Source of the DNA: Anaerobiospirillum thomasii
GTDB lineage: Bacteria > Pseudomonadota > Gammaproteobacteria > Enterobacterales > Succinivibrionaceae
NCBI RefSeq assembly: GCF_900445255.1
Contig: NZ_UAPU01000005.1
Coordinates: forward strand, 507,001-571,000
Length of the DNA stretch: 64,000 nt
Direction of reading: 5' to 3'
Within the stretch, counting starts at the first letter, position 1, and the number at the start of each line of letters is the position of its first letter. Both the position numbers and the translations under genes were made by a program. Positions 10,306 to 18,339 of this stretch are shown here, one piece after another. The notes beneath the pieces were generated by a model. It did not search any database and was not told the origin of the DNA. It worked only from the letters and a program-made list of their open reading frames with translations.

Positions 10306-11386
10306 ATGTATCAAATTGCATATATTGGTAAGTGGGAGAGTCTCCCTGAAACTGCTGCAGCCATCTGCGATCATGATATACCAAAACTTAAAGAGCTGCT
10401 AAAAAGTGGTCTTGATTTAAATGCTCCCATAGAGCTTAGCTCATATATTAAACTCACAGCACTTGAGATAGCAGTTTTTTTGCAATGCTGTGTCTATGAT
10501 CCACTTTCTTCTAGAGCATGGAGCAAATCCAGATCTGGCACAGGAACAGCCCCTGCTGCTTACAGCCACACGCTGCTGTGATCCTGATGTGGTGGCACTT
10601 TTTACAAAACAGGCTGAAAAATTAAGCCACAAGCAAAAAGAGCGGGCTTTTCAGGAAGTGCGCTGGGGCAAACGCCCTGAAAACATACAGGTTCTTGAGC
10701 TATCAGGGATCACTGTAAAGGAGTTTGGCGGAGAGGCCTTCAGGGCAGCTGTATCTGATGGTGATAGCAAACTTTCGAAACTGCTTTTGCAAAAAGGTGC
10801 AGATGTCAATTACCACAAGGCAGACATGGTATTTCCCAATGCCTCCACGGCAGTAACTGAAGCTGCACGACAAAACAATTTTCCCATGGTGCGCTGGCTT
10901 ATTGAAAATGGAGCCGATATCACCATTGCAGACAAATACGGTGACAGACCTTACACTGTAGCTGTTGCAAACAAAAATCAGGAGCTTGCTGACTACCTAA
11001 AGTCTCTTGAGCCTGAGGCCTGGCACAATGAGCAGGAGAAAATGCGCATGCTAAAGCCCTATAAGATCCCAGCCAGGCTTGTAAAATACTTAAAAGAAGG
11101 CCCGCTGAGACTTGAGTTTCCTATTCAAAAATGGGTAAAGTGGGCTGAACTCTACTCCTTTATGGATGTGCAGGAGATAGTCTGGAGGCGAAAAAAGCTG
11201 CTCTCTATCATGGTGCAGATGGACAACTACAGCGACTATCTACTGCTGTGGAGCCCTAAAGATAAAAAGCTGTGCTATCTTGATATAGAGCATGAGCAAT
11301 TTCACCCTCTTGCCACATGGGATGAGTTTATAACAGATCCGGGATTTTATCTAAACGGGATGATTGAAGGTGAGTTTGAGGGGTAA
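10306..11386 (+). pseudogene. Ankyrin-repeat protein broken by one frameshift
   Basis: The first part (from ATG 10306, preceded by GAGGTG) reads MYQIAYIGKWESLPETAAAI and enters an ankyrin repeat. The frame is lost in a run of seven T at 10474-10480. Removing one T continues it as AVFCNAVSMIHFLLEHGANP and on to the stop at 11386. Ankyrin consensus pieces such as LLLEHGANP, LLQKGADVNYH and WLIENGADITIADKYGDRPY are visible over about 200 residues, and a C-terminal ~110-residue region is not recognised. About 360 residues if repaired. Either a pseudogene, a slippage-controlled gene or a sequencing error. Confidence 0.65.
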
Positions 11387-11800
11387 AGTACATAATCATG
11401 CTTAAAGAGTTATATGAAATGGATGAGCCTGTAGAGCATGAAGTTATTGCTCTTCTCAATAGAAGCTCAGGAGGTGTATAGAAAAACATCGGCTTTTTTG
11501 AAATGACAGTCAAGATGTTTGGCATTTTGATAAAACCGCAGTTCTTAGCTATAGAGCCAAGCTTGAATTTATCAAAAAACTATTGATGCGTGAACAATTA
11601 TTCTGACTTTGTCTATCTTTTTGTGATAACATGCGACTGTGACCTTTTTTTTTTGTTTCATATTTTTTATAACATTTAAAGGTCACCAAATCAACGTAAA
11701 ATGGTCTACCTATGATGTTTTCATGCATTTTTAATAGTCATTTTTATCTGATTTTTACCAACATACGATCACAGATTAACCATCCTAAAATAACATAATA
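11387..11800 (+). other. Intergenic stretch with small gene remnants
   Basis: A 27-codon fragment begins at 11398 (MLKELYEMDEPVEHEV) and a second coding-like piece reads QDVWHFDKTAVLSYRAKLEF, in a different frame and without a start. Both look like relics of one small immunity-type gene. The remainder is AT-rich and holds no gene I can support. Confidence 0.35.
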
Positions 11801-11824
11801 AATCAATACATATTTTAAAAGAGC
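11801..11824 (+). repeat. 24-bp exact repeat, copy 1
   Basis: The 24 bases starting AATCAATACATATTTT are identical to 56769-56792, with weaker similarity for about 20 more bases (a CGGC..GCG pattern follows both). It lies about 90 bases before the DUF4241 gene. Meaning unknown. Confidence 0.6.
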
Positions 11825-11911
11825 CACAACACGGCTAGCGTATTGCGTTAGGTTCAATTATTGAACCCGGAAAGTTTAGTCAAAAAACATAATCAACATG
11901 AGGAAACTTTT

Positions 11912-12640
11912 ATGCCAACAACTCAATGGCTTGACAGATACGAGGCAATCAAGGATAAACTTAAATGCAAAGATAATCTTGAGGCCTATTTTACACAAAA
12001 AGTGATTGGGAACATATCAGTTGATGTACTTGATATAGGCTTAGTTAATTTTCCAACAGGACAGATCTTTGCCTGCGATCCGCTAATAGAGCTTGAGGAT
12101 GCTCCGCCATTTCTTCAAAGAATACCTGCCGGAGCCTATAGTCTAAAAATCTGCGTGGTGCCAAGTGCAAAATATGGCGATCGCTATGCCTGTATCAAGG
12201 TTGAGGTCAGCCATGAAACACCAGTTGTCTATGAGCTTGGCATGGTTGGCAACGAGCAGCTTGATACAGAGCTTGAAGATGATGAATACTTTGGTTTTGG
12301 CGTAGATGCAGGAATGGGCTGTATTGCAGACATACAGACACAAAATGCCTTTAAGGCATACTGGGCTAAGCGCCTTGCAGAGGATCCTGACATTGATCCC
12401 TACAACGACCTGTTTTGTGACCTGATGGAGGATAATGCCAAAGCTTATCCTAAATATCAACGAGACCACGGAGACTGGCTCAACTGGACAGTGCCAGAGA
12501 CAGACTGCAACCTACCAATATTCTCATCAGGCTGGGGCGATGGTTACTATCCTGTCTACTTTGGCTATGATGCAAAAGGTGAAATCTGCGCTGTGTATGT
12601 GCGCTTTATAGATATTAAAGATGAGTATAAAGATCAATAA
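11912..12640 (+). CDS. DUF4241 domain protein (predicted immunity protein)
   Basis: 242 residues from the ATG at 11912, which has GAGGA eight bases upstream; the frame is open 17 codons further but without a ribosome site. DUF4241 features are clear: FPTGQIFACDPLIELEDAPPF near the N-terminus, PAGAYSLKICVV, then FGFGVDAGMGCIADI and the C-terminal SSGWGDGYYPVYFGYDAKGE. DUF4241 is found in polymorphic-toxin immunity loci; a direct biochemical activity is not established. No toxin gene adjoins it, so it may be an orphan immunity gene. Confidence 0.8.
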   Translation: MPTTQWLDRYEAIKDKLKCKDNLEAYFTQKVIGNISVDVLDIGLVNFPTGQIFACDPLIELEDAPPFLQRIPAGAYSLKICVVPSAKYGDRYACIKVEVSHETPVVYELGMVGNEQLDTELEDDEYFGFGVDAGMGCIADIQTQNAFKAYWAKRLAEDPDIDPYNDLFCDLMEDNAKAYPKYQRDHGDWLNWTVPETDCNLPIFSSGWGDGYYPVYFGYDAKGEICAVYVRFIDIKDEYKDQ

Positions 12641-12655
12641 ATAAAGAGGCGCGCT

Positions 12656-13158
12656 ATGGAATTACCCAAAAGGGCCAGGACAGTAAAACCTGAAAATAAT
12701 GTCCTGACATTAGATGGTGAAAAGAAATTAGTAGATGTTGGCCTGCTGCGCAGGCTTTCACAGCTTGCACCTAGTGCATTTGACGAGGGTAATAGATTAT
12801 TTACCAAGTTAAAAGGTGCATTAACACAAAACTTTGTGCTGCAAACATTAATTACACAGTTTGAAGTAATCCCAAGATATTGGTCGCAGACAAATCCTCC
12901 TTATGAGGTGGATTTTATAATTCAGCGAGAGAATGATATTTTTCCTATAGAAGTTAAATCTAATGCAAATACTCAAAGTAAGAGCCTTAAAAAATTCAAA
13001 GAATTGTTTTACGATGAGGTTAACTTAAAATACGTTTCTCACTTGATAATCTAAAACTTGATGATGATGTACTTAACATCCATCTGTTTATGGCAGATCA
13101 TACTGATAGGCTTATAGGTCTTGCACTTGAGAGCAGAAAAATACACAAAAGTTTATGA
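12656..13158 (+). pseudogene. C-terminal fragment of an AAA/DUF4143 ATPase
   Basis: The 5' part of this gene family (an AAA P-loop domain, about 250 residues) is missing. What remains is the DUF4143 domain: LVDVGLLRRLSQLAP, KGALTQNFVLQTL, then PPYEVDFIIQ and IFPIEVKSNANTQSKSLKKF, a PD-(D/E)XK-like core (Asp, Glu-Val-Lys). The frame ends prematurely at 13054; a shift of one base continues it as RFSLDNLKLDDDVLNIHLFM up to a stop at 13156-13158, the usual end of the family. Truncated and frameshifted, so not functional as an ATPase. Confidence 0.75.
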
Positions 13159-13264
13159 TGGGCCTAGAATTATCTATAAAGGTCAGATTCATAGCCTCAA
13201 ACGCTTTTATGCTAATGTGAGTATAAACAAGATGATAAGTAACATATGAGAAAAAGGTGAGTAT

Positions 13265-14125
13265 ATGGCGCTACAAGATAAGAAGCTGATGGCACCGCCA
13301 TGGCTTGCCTACCCTGAGATTGAGCGTTACTCAATTGGCTGGCGCATGGGTTATGGAGAGAGTTATATATACAAATTTGGCACCTGGCTTGATACTTTAT
13401 CTGAAGATGAAAGAGCACAGTACCGAGCCCTCTTTGCAGAGCCTGTAACTTGGAGAGGCTGGTGGGATGATGATGACAGCTCGCTACCTCTTGTACATAA
13501 CAACTTTGTTATAGATGCCTGGCAGGCAGAGGGCAGGCCTAAGTATGATCTAAAGTGGCTTCAAAATGAGTACGGTGCAGGCAGAACAAAAGATCTGTGC
13601 CTGTTCTGGGGCCATAGGCCTTGCAAGGATGGCTCAATTGGCAAAGGCTGCTTTAGTCAGTGGTGGCGACAGTCCTTTAGTGCCATGAATTATACCTATC
13701 TGTACATGGAGCAGTATATGATGGCAGCAAAGGCTGAGCTCTTTGGTGATAGTGTAATCAGACAGCAGATTTTAGAGTGTGATGATCCAAAGCAGATTAA
13801 GGAGCTTGGCCGCAAGGTGCGTGGCTTTGATCACAAGGTATGGGATAAATTCAAATACTCCATTGTGCTAAATGGCAACTATCTTAAATTCAGTCAAAAC
13901 CGGGATCTTAGAGATTTTCTTCTCTCAACTTACGACAAAGTAATTGTAGAGGCCAGCCCCTATGATGCCATCTGGGGTATATGTCTGTCAGGCAGCGATC
14001 CAAAGTCCTGCGATCCAATGCTCTGGCGCGGCGAGAACCTGCTTGGTTTTGCTCTTATGGAGGTAAGAGATGAGATACATCGTGTCACAGAGCATGAAAA
14101 GCTCTGCTCTTTAAAAGCTCTATAG
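13265..14125 (+). CDS. NADAR domain protein (YbiA-like)
   Basis: 286 residues. Residues ~115-270 form a NADAR domain: CLFWGHRPCKDG, CFSQWWRQSF, the YLYMEQYMMAAKAELFGD helix, KELGRKVRGFDHKVWDKFKY, LKFSQNRDLRDFLL and VEASPYDAIWGICLSGSDP, all conserved in YbiA/NADAR. Family members cleave N-glycosidic bonds of riboflavin-pathway intermediates or remove ADP-ribose from nucleic acid. The first ~100 residues (Trp-rich) are an extra domain I do not recognise. The immunity-cluster setting makes reversal of a toxin's ADP-ribosylation a reasonable inference. Ribosome site AAAAAGGTGAGT precedes the ATG. Confidence 0.85.
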   Translation: MALQDKKLMAPPWLAYPEIERYSIGWRMGYGESYIYKFGTWLDTLSEDERAQYRALFAEPVTWRGWWDDDDSSLPLVHNNFVIDAWQAEGRPKYDLKWLQNEYGAGRTKDLCLFWGHRPCKDGSIGKGCFSQWWRQSFSAMNYTYLYMEQYMMAAKAELFGDSVIRQQILECDDPKQIKELGRKVRGFDHKVWDKFKYSIVLNGNYLKFSQNRDLRDFLLSTYDKVIVEASPYDAIWGICLSGSDPKSCDPMLWRGENLLGFALMEVRDEIHRVTEHEKLCSLKAL

Positions 14126-14203
14126 CAGTCACACTTTTTAGACTTTAACTACAAAGCTTTAGAAACTATCATTAAAGGCAGGACTGGTGGGAGCAAAAGA
14201 GCG

Positions 14204-14557
14204 ATGACAATTGAAGATATGTTCGGCGATCTCAAAAAGATAGATATTATTGCACAAAAGAGTAAAACCAATGAGGTTTTAATGGTTTTGGTGTGTAATG
14301 GTTTTATTGACGGATCTCCTGACACACAAAAGGCTCTCCTTGATAAAATTGAGGGTTATCTTAATCATACTCAAAGCGAGAAATTTAAAAGTGAATATGC
14401 AAACTGCTCTGTCATTTTGCAAATAACATTTACTCAAGAGCCAGATCATTTGATTGTGGCGCTGCTTAGCAGGTGCCAGCCCTGGGCTGATGATTATGGC
14501 GTAAAGCTTGAATTTAAAATTGCACTCAGAGATGTTCGTTTTGTAGAGAAAAACTAA
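14204..14557 (+). CDS. DUF6572-like small protein
   Basis: 117 residues with the layout of the DUF6572 family: an N-terminal KIDIIAQKSKTNEVLMVLVC strand pair, LLDKIEGYLNHTQSEKFKSE helix, a VILQITFTQEPDHLIVALL strand region and a final YGVKLEFKIAL strand. DUF6572 proteins occur in toxin-immunity neighbourhoods; activity unknown. Family assignment is from remembered pattern, not a search. It follows the NADAR gene after about 80 bases on the same strand. Confidence 0.55.
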   Translation: MTIEDMFGDLKKIDIIAQKSKTNEVLMVLVCNGFIDGSPDTQKALLDKIEGYLNHTQSEKFKSEYANCSVILQITFTQEPDHLIVALLSRCQPWADDYGVKLEFKIALRDVRFVEKN

Positions 14558-14988
14558 AATACCAGATTTGAGCTTCCACGCCTTGCACAGGTACAAGAGA
14601 GTAAAAAACTACAATATTTTGTAAAAGGATGGTTTTTATCAGGTGTTGAAGAGGCTCATGCCATTTACTAAGGCGCAAATGCTAAAGGCGCCCTAGCCAC
14701 AGCTACTTTACCTGCAGGATATTAGCCTGACTTGATTTTATCTAAAAAGCCCTTCACTTAGCATAAGACTTTGATGCACTGGCACAAGATGACTCTTTAT
14801 CTGTATACAATCTGTATCAAAAAGACTATGCTTTTATGAAGGCTACACACCACAAATTTATGGGTGGGCTGATGTGTATGAGTTCATAGACACCAGTTAG
14901 CTTTGAACAACTTTTTATTTATTGGGCAGCTGCGGCCTTGATGGAATCAGCTAGTGCCCCATAATTTTACAAAAGGAGAAGTTAAAAG
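14558..14988 (+). other. Stretch with degraded coding remnants
   Basis: No intact gene. Coding-like pieces in different frames read ELPRLAQVQESKKLQYFVKG (from about 14569) and FDALAQDDSLSVYNLYQKDY (about 14770), consistent with one or two decayed immunity-type genes. A ribosome site AAAAGGAGAAG at 14970-14980 serves the next gene. Confidence 0.4.
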
Positions 14989-15705
14989 GTGGAGCGCAAA
15001 ACATATAGACCTAAATCCATTGTGAAAATTACATTAGGCATAGTCTTTGGCGCCTGGCTTATGATGTGTGCCCCCACCGGCTGGATTTATGACCTGTGGG
15101 TCGGGATAGGAACAGGCCAGGGCCAGATACCTGATCCATCAGTTTCTATCCTGCATACAAAGTCTGATATGAAAAATGCCTATTTTAAAAAGACTCCAAT
15201 TACAGTAACCAAAGAAGGCCTGATTGAGGCGCCGTTGCTACGCCTGCGCGATATTGACGAGGCAGGAGAGCACACTCACAGAACCAGAACTGCTGGCAAG
15301 CAGACATTTTTCATTGACGAGTACATTCATGCTGCCTATCCAACGGGTCCTGTCAGAAATTTCCTGCTGCACACCATAGCCTCTGGCTACTATAACCGCT
15401 ATTACCTTGCGCCTTTACAGGATGGTAGCTATATCTGCATCTACTTTGACGATTACCTAATGCTTCTTCCCGGCAAGGCTCTGCCCACAGGTTATGTGCG
15501 CTATGCTACAGGTGGTGAGAAGAAAATGTTTCGCAGGCTTAAGGACAGTTATAATATAGACAGGACGTATGTGCTTGATATGTACCGTCAGGGCAAGATC
15601 TATATGATTTTAGATTTAGCTATCCGTGCAGGTGTTGGCCTTCTCCTGCTTATAGTAGGTTCAGTTATCATGGGCGATAAAAAAGATAATCCGCAGCAAG
15701 GCTGA
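14989..15705 (+). CDS. Hypothetical membrane protein
   Basis: 238 residues starting at a GTG, chosen because AAAAGGAG lies 8-10 bases upstream. A hydrophobic segment at about 12-30 and another at about 207-228 (AGVGLLLLIVGSVIMG) suggest two transmembrane helices with a ~170-residue domain between them, probably on the outer side of the inner membrane. No known motif was seen. It is the last gene of the first immunity array and may neutralise a membrane-acting toxin, but that is guesswork from position. Confidence 0.6.
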   Translation: MERKTYRPKSIVKITLGIVFGAWLMMCAPTGWIYDLWVGIGTGQGQIPDPSVSILHTKSDMKNAYFKKTPITVTKEGLIEAPLLRLRDIDEAGEHTHRTRTAGKQTFFIDEYIHAAYPTGPVRNFLLHTIASGYYNRYYLAPLQDGSYICIYFDDYLMLLPGKALPTGYVRYATGGEKKMFRRLKDSYNIDRTYVLDMYRQGKIYMILDLAIRAGVGLLLLIVGSVIMGDKKDNPQQG

Positions 15706-16008
15706 AGCATAAATTTAGATTCTAAAATTGCGCAATTAAAGAATAAGAGATCTTAGTTTACACAGATCTCCGTTCCCTCCCGTTCCCCTCCCTCTTATTT
15801 GATGATAAATAAAAAAATTTTAAATAAAAGATTCCCCATAAACTGTACTAATGGGGATTTACTTTAAGCTCATTATATCATATTCACTATCTCCCTAATC
15901 TTACCAAATAATTACATAAATCCTTTGTTAACAACAGATTCTTCTTTGCTCTATTATTGTGACATTATTAATAAAATCCATAAAAAAATACTATAAATAT
16001 ATTATTTT

Positions 16009-16040
16009 AACTGTACATATATGATATAATATGTACAGTT
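16009..16040 (+). promoter_or_regulatory. Palindromic operator-like site over a TATAAT box
   Basis: A perfect 12-bp inverted repeat (AACTGTACATAT and ATATGTACAGTT) separated by eight bases. A TATAAT hexamer at 16025-16030 lies within it, 50 bases before the transposase ATG. The arrangement suggests the transposase promoter is covered by a dimeric DNA-binding protein, perhaps the transposase itself; inference only. Confidence 0.5.
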
Positions 16041-16079
16041 ATATCTTAATTAATAGATAATATTTTGAGGGTTTTAGTT

Positions 16080-17762
16080 ATGTCTATACCTGAGAATATA
16101 AGAGCCGTCCCAAGACCTACAAATACTGTCGTAGTTCTATCTGGAACTGGCAGATATAGGTACGCTGTTCGTCAAAGATCTGGTACTAAGTATGATGCCA
16201 AAGGAAAGGCCCAGCCTATCAATGGAGCTATTATTGGTCATATTATTGATGGTCGTTATGTTGCCAAAGAGACTAAAATTGTATCTCAGGGAGTAATGCC
16301 AGATAAATTGTCTTATGGAGCCAGTGCTCTTGCTTTCTCGGTAGTCGGCGATATAAAAGACGATTTGAGGGCCGTGTATGAGTGCGGGGATGTGGATACA
16401 ATTCTCGCTATGGCCTTGCTAAGGGTAATAAGACCTAGAGTTACAAATACAAGATTGAAGTCCGCCTATGAGCATTGTTTTATTTCAAAATTTATACCTT
16501 ATGTGGGCCTTAGCAAGAATACAGTAGCAAAGTTCATCTACCACCTTGGCTCAAATTCTCAATTGATGCATGATTTTTATGCAAGACGTATAGACAGACT
16601 CCTGCCTTCTTGTCATATTGCTATAGATGGAACTCTTAAGCAGAATACAAGTATAGTTAACGATTTGTCTAACTTTTCAAGGAAGTCTCGTGTCAAAGGT
16701 TGCAGAGATGTCTCTATTATCTATGCTTATGTAATAGAAACCATGGAGCCATTATGCTCTATGATTTTACCTGGAAACATTATAGATGCCTCTGCTTATA
16801 GAGCCTTTATTAGGAACAATAATATAGAAAAAGGAATTATAGTAACCGACAAAGGCTTTCCACCAAATAAAATTAGACAGGAGCTCGCTGAGCACAAAGA
16901 TCTTCACTATATAACCCCAATAAGGCGCAATGATGTACGAATCAGTGAGTATTCTCTTTTAGAGTTTGACAGTGCCATCAGATATGAGGAAAAAGCAGTA
17001 GTTTGCAGGAAAGTTGTAACAAAAGACGGTCTTTATCTGTATTCTTTCAGAGATATATCAGGCTATGCAAAAGAAAATACAAACTACATAATGAGAACGA
17101 TAAAAAACAACTCATTTGACGCTCAGGAGTATAAATCTAGAGAAGAAAAGTCCGGATTGATTGTTTTTGAGTCAGATTTAGATCTAGAACCATCTTCTGT
17201 ATATAAGACATTCAAGGAGCGATGGCTTCTTGAGCTTATGTTTAATCGCTATAAAAATGAAGAGTACTTTGATGAGACAAGAGTTCACAATGACTTTTCT
17301 GTGCAGGGTCTTGAGTTTATAAACTTCATATCAACCTTGATTACATCAAGGATTCTAAACAAGCTTGAGGAAAATAATGTACTAAACGGCATAACATATG
17401 GAGAGCTTATGGAAGATCTCAATGCCGTATGGAGAAGAACTGATCCACCTATTGAAGGCATACCTGATTTAGATGATGGATACTGGGAAGTGGGGGTTAA
17501 ATCGAGCTTTGAGGCATTAATTAAACTTGGACTTTGTACCAATAAGCAGGCACCTGAAAAACTTAGAAAAGCTAAAGCTGGTCGACCTCATAAAGAGAAA
17601 AAAGAAGTGGACTCGCAAGGAGTTACATCTGAGCCCAAACCAAGAGGAAGACCAAAGAAAAAGCCTGAATTTATTGGACCCAAAAGAAAACCTGGCAGAC
17701 CTAAAATTGAAAAAACTGACAAGATTAAAAGACCGGTTGGCAGGCCCAAAAAGAGTTCATAG
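16080..17762 (+). CDS. IS4-superfamily transposase with AT-hook tail
   Basis: DDE transposase of 560 residues. The ATG at 16080 has GAGGG ten bases upstream. Likely catalytic acidic residues lie in CHIAIDGTLKQ, IIVTDKGFPPN and the ERWLLELMFNRYKNEEYFDE segment, the YxxRWxIE-like region of IS4/IS1634 enzymes. The last ~65 residues are very Lys/Arg/Pro-rich and contain four GRP cores (AGRPHK, PRGRPKK, KPGRPKI, PVGRPKK) typical of AT-hooks that bind the minor groove of AT-rich DNA. That tail is unusual for the family and may help binding to the AT-rich ends. Confidence 0.85.
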   Translation: MSIPENIRAVPRPTNTVVVLSGTGRYRYAVRQRSGTKYDAKGKAQPINGAIIGHIIDGRYVAKETKIVSQGVMPDKLSYGASALAFSVVGDIKDDLRAVYECGDVDTILAMALLRVIRPRVTNTRLKSAYEHCFISKFIPYVGLSKNTVAKFIYHLGSNSQLMHDFYARRIDRLLPSCHIAIDGTLKQNTSIVNDLSNFSRKSRVKGCRDVSIIYAYVIETMEPLCSMILPGNIIDASAYRAFIRNNNIEKGIIVTDKGFPPNKIRQELAEHKDLHYITPIRRNDVRISEYSLLEFDSAIRYEEKAVVCRKVVTKDGLYLYSFRDISGYAKENTNYIMRTIKNNSFDAQEYKSREEKSGLIVFESDLDLEPSSVYKTFKERWLLELMFNRYKNEEYFDETRVHNDFSVQGLEFINFISTLITSRILNKLEENNVLNGITYGELMEDLNAVWRRTDPPIEGIPDLDDGYWEVGVKSSFEALIKLGLCTNKQAPEKLRKAKAGRPHKEKKEVDSQGVTSEPKPRGRPKKKPEFIGPKRKPGRPKIEKTDKIKRPVGRPKKSS

Positions 17763-17782
17763 ACACTTAAATATGCTATTAT

Positions 17783-17846
17783 TTAAACGGCTTCTTGAGT
17801 GGAACAACTTTCCTTTATGATAGCGTCAAATATTGAAGCCGTTTAA
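17783..17846 (+). terminator. Inverted repeat after transposase 1, possible terminator
   Basis: A perfect 12-bp inverted repeat (TTAAACGGCTTC at 17783-17794 and its complement at 17835-17846) with a 40-base loop. A T-run follows at 17856-17860. The long loop makes termination uncertain; it may instead belong to the transposon end structure. Confidence 0.35.
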
Positions 17847-17895
17847 TAGTACAGATTTTTGGGAAACTTTTATTTAAATATAATAGGTAGCTACT

Positions 17896-18231
17896 CTATG
17901 ATTCATCTTCAGCCCAAGCTTCTGCGACTTCAATAAAACTCATGATTTGATAATCATTTGTTTCTTTTGGATATTTTTTAGCTAACCCCCTATAAGCTTC
18001 AACAAACTTATAAGATGGTTTTATCTGTGATATTTCATCTGAGATTTCAGACAAATAGATATATTCTTCAGCAGTCATATCATTTTGCATATATGCAATA
18101 AAATCATTAAATGCACAGTCATCTTCTGTAATCATTGTTATTAAGTCTTTACATATTTTATCAATCATATATTCCCAATCGGTATTAACTCGCTCTTTCA
18201 CTAATTCCTGGTATTTTTTCTTATCAAACAT
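17896..18231 (-). CDS. Candidate immunity protein for the EndoU toxin
   Basis: 111 residues, acidic and mostly helical (MFDKKKYQELVKERVNTDWE at the start, EVAEAWAEDES at the end). Family not recognised. The ATG at 18231 follows the reconstructed EndoU toxin stop codon by a single base, the classic toxin-immunity arrangement, so a role in neutralising that toxin is a strong inference from position. Its toxin is disrupted by an insertion sequence, leaving it a possible orphan. The stop is 17 bases from the end of IS element 1. Confidence 0.65.
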   Translation of the reverse strand: MFDKKKYQELVKERVNTDWEYMIDKICKDLITMITEDDCAFNDFIAYMQNDMTAEEYIYLSEISDEISQIKPSYKFVEAYRGLAKKYPKETNDYQIMSFIEVAEAWAEDES

Positions 18232-18339
18232 TTTATATCTTTCCTTTCTTCTTTGTGAATTGTTTTACATCTGGGAAGATTGTTGCTACCTTTCCATTAG
18301 TTTTTCTTACAACAACCTTAACACCTTTCCATGTTCCAT

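Larger units (their letters stand above)
15819..17878 (+). mobile_element. IS4-superfamily insertion sequence, element 1 (IS1634-like)
   Basis: About 2.06 kb. Imperfect terminal inverted repeats lie at 15819-15850 and 17847-17878 (28 of 32 positions match; they begin TTTAAATAAAAG). One transposase gene fills the element. The flanking bases show no convincing target duplication, so the exact ends are less certain than for the two neighbouring elements. Confidence 0.65.
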
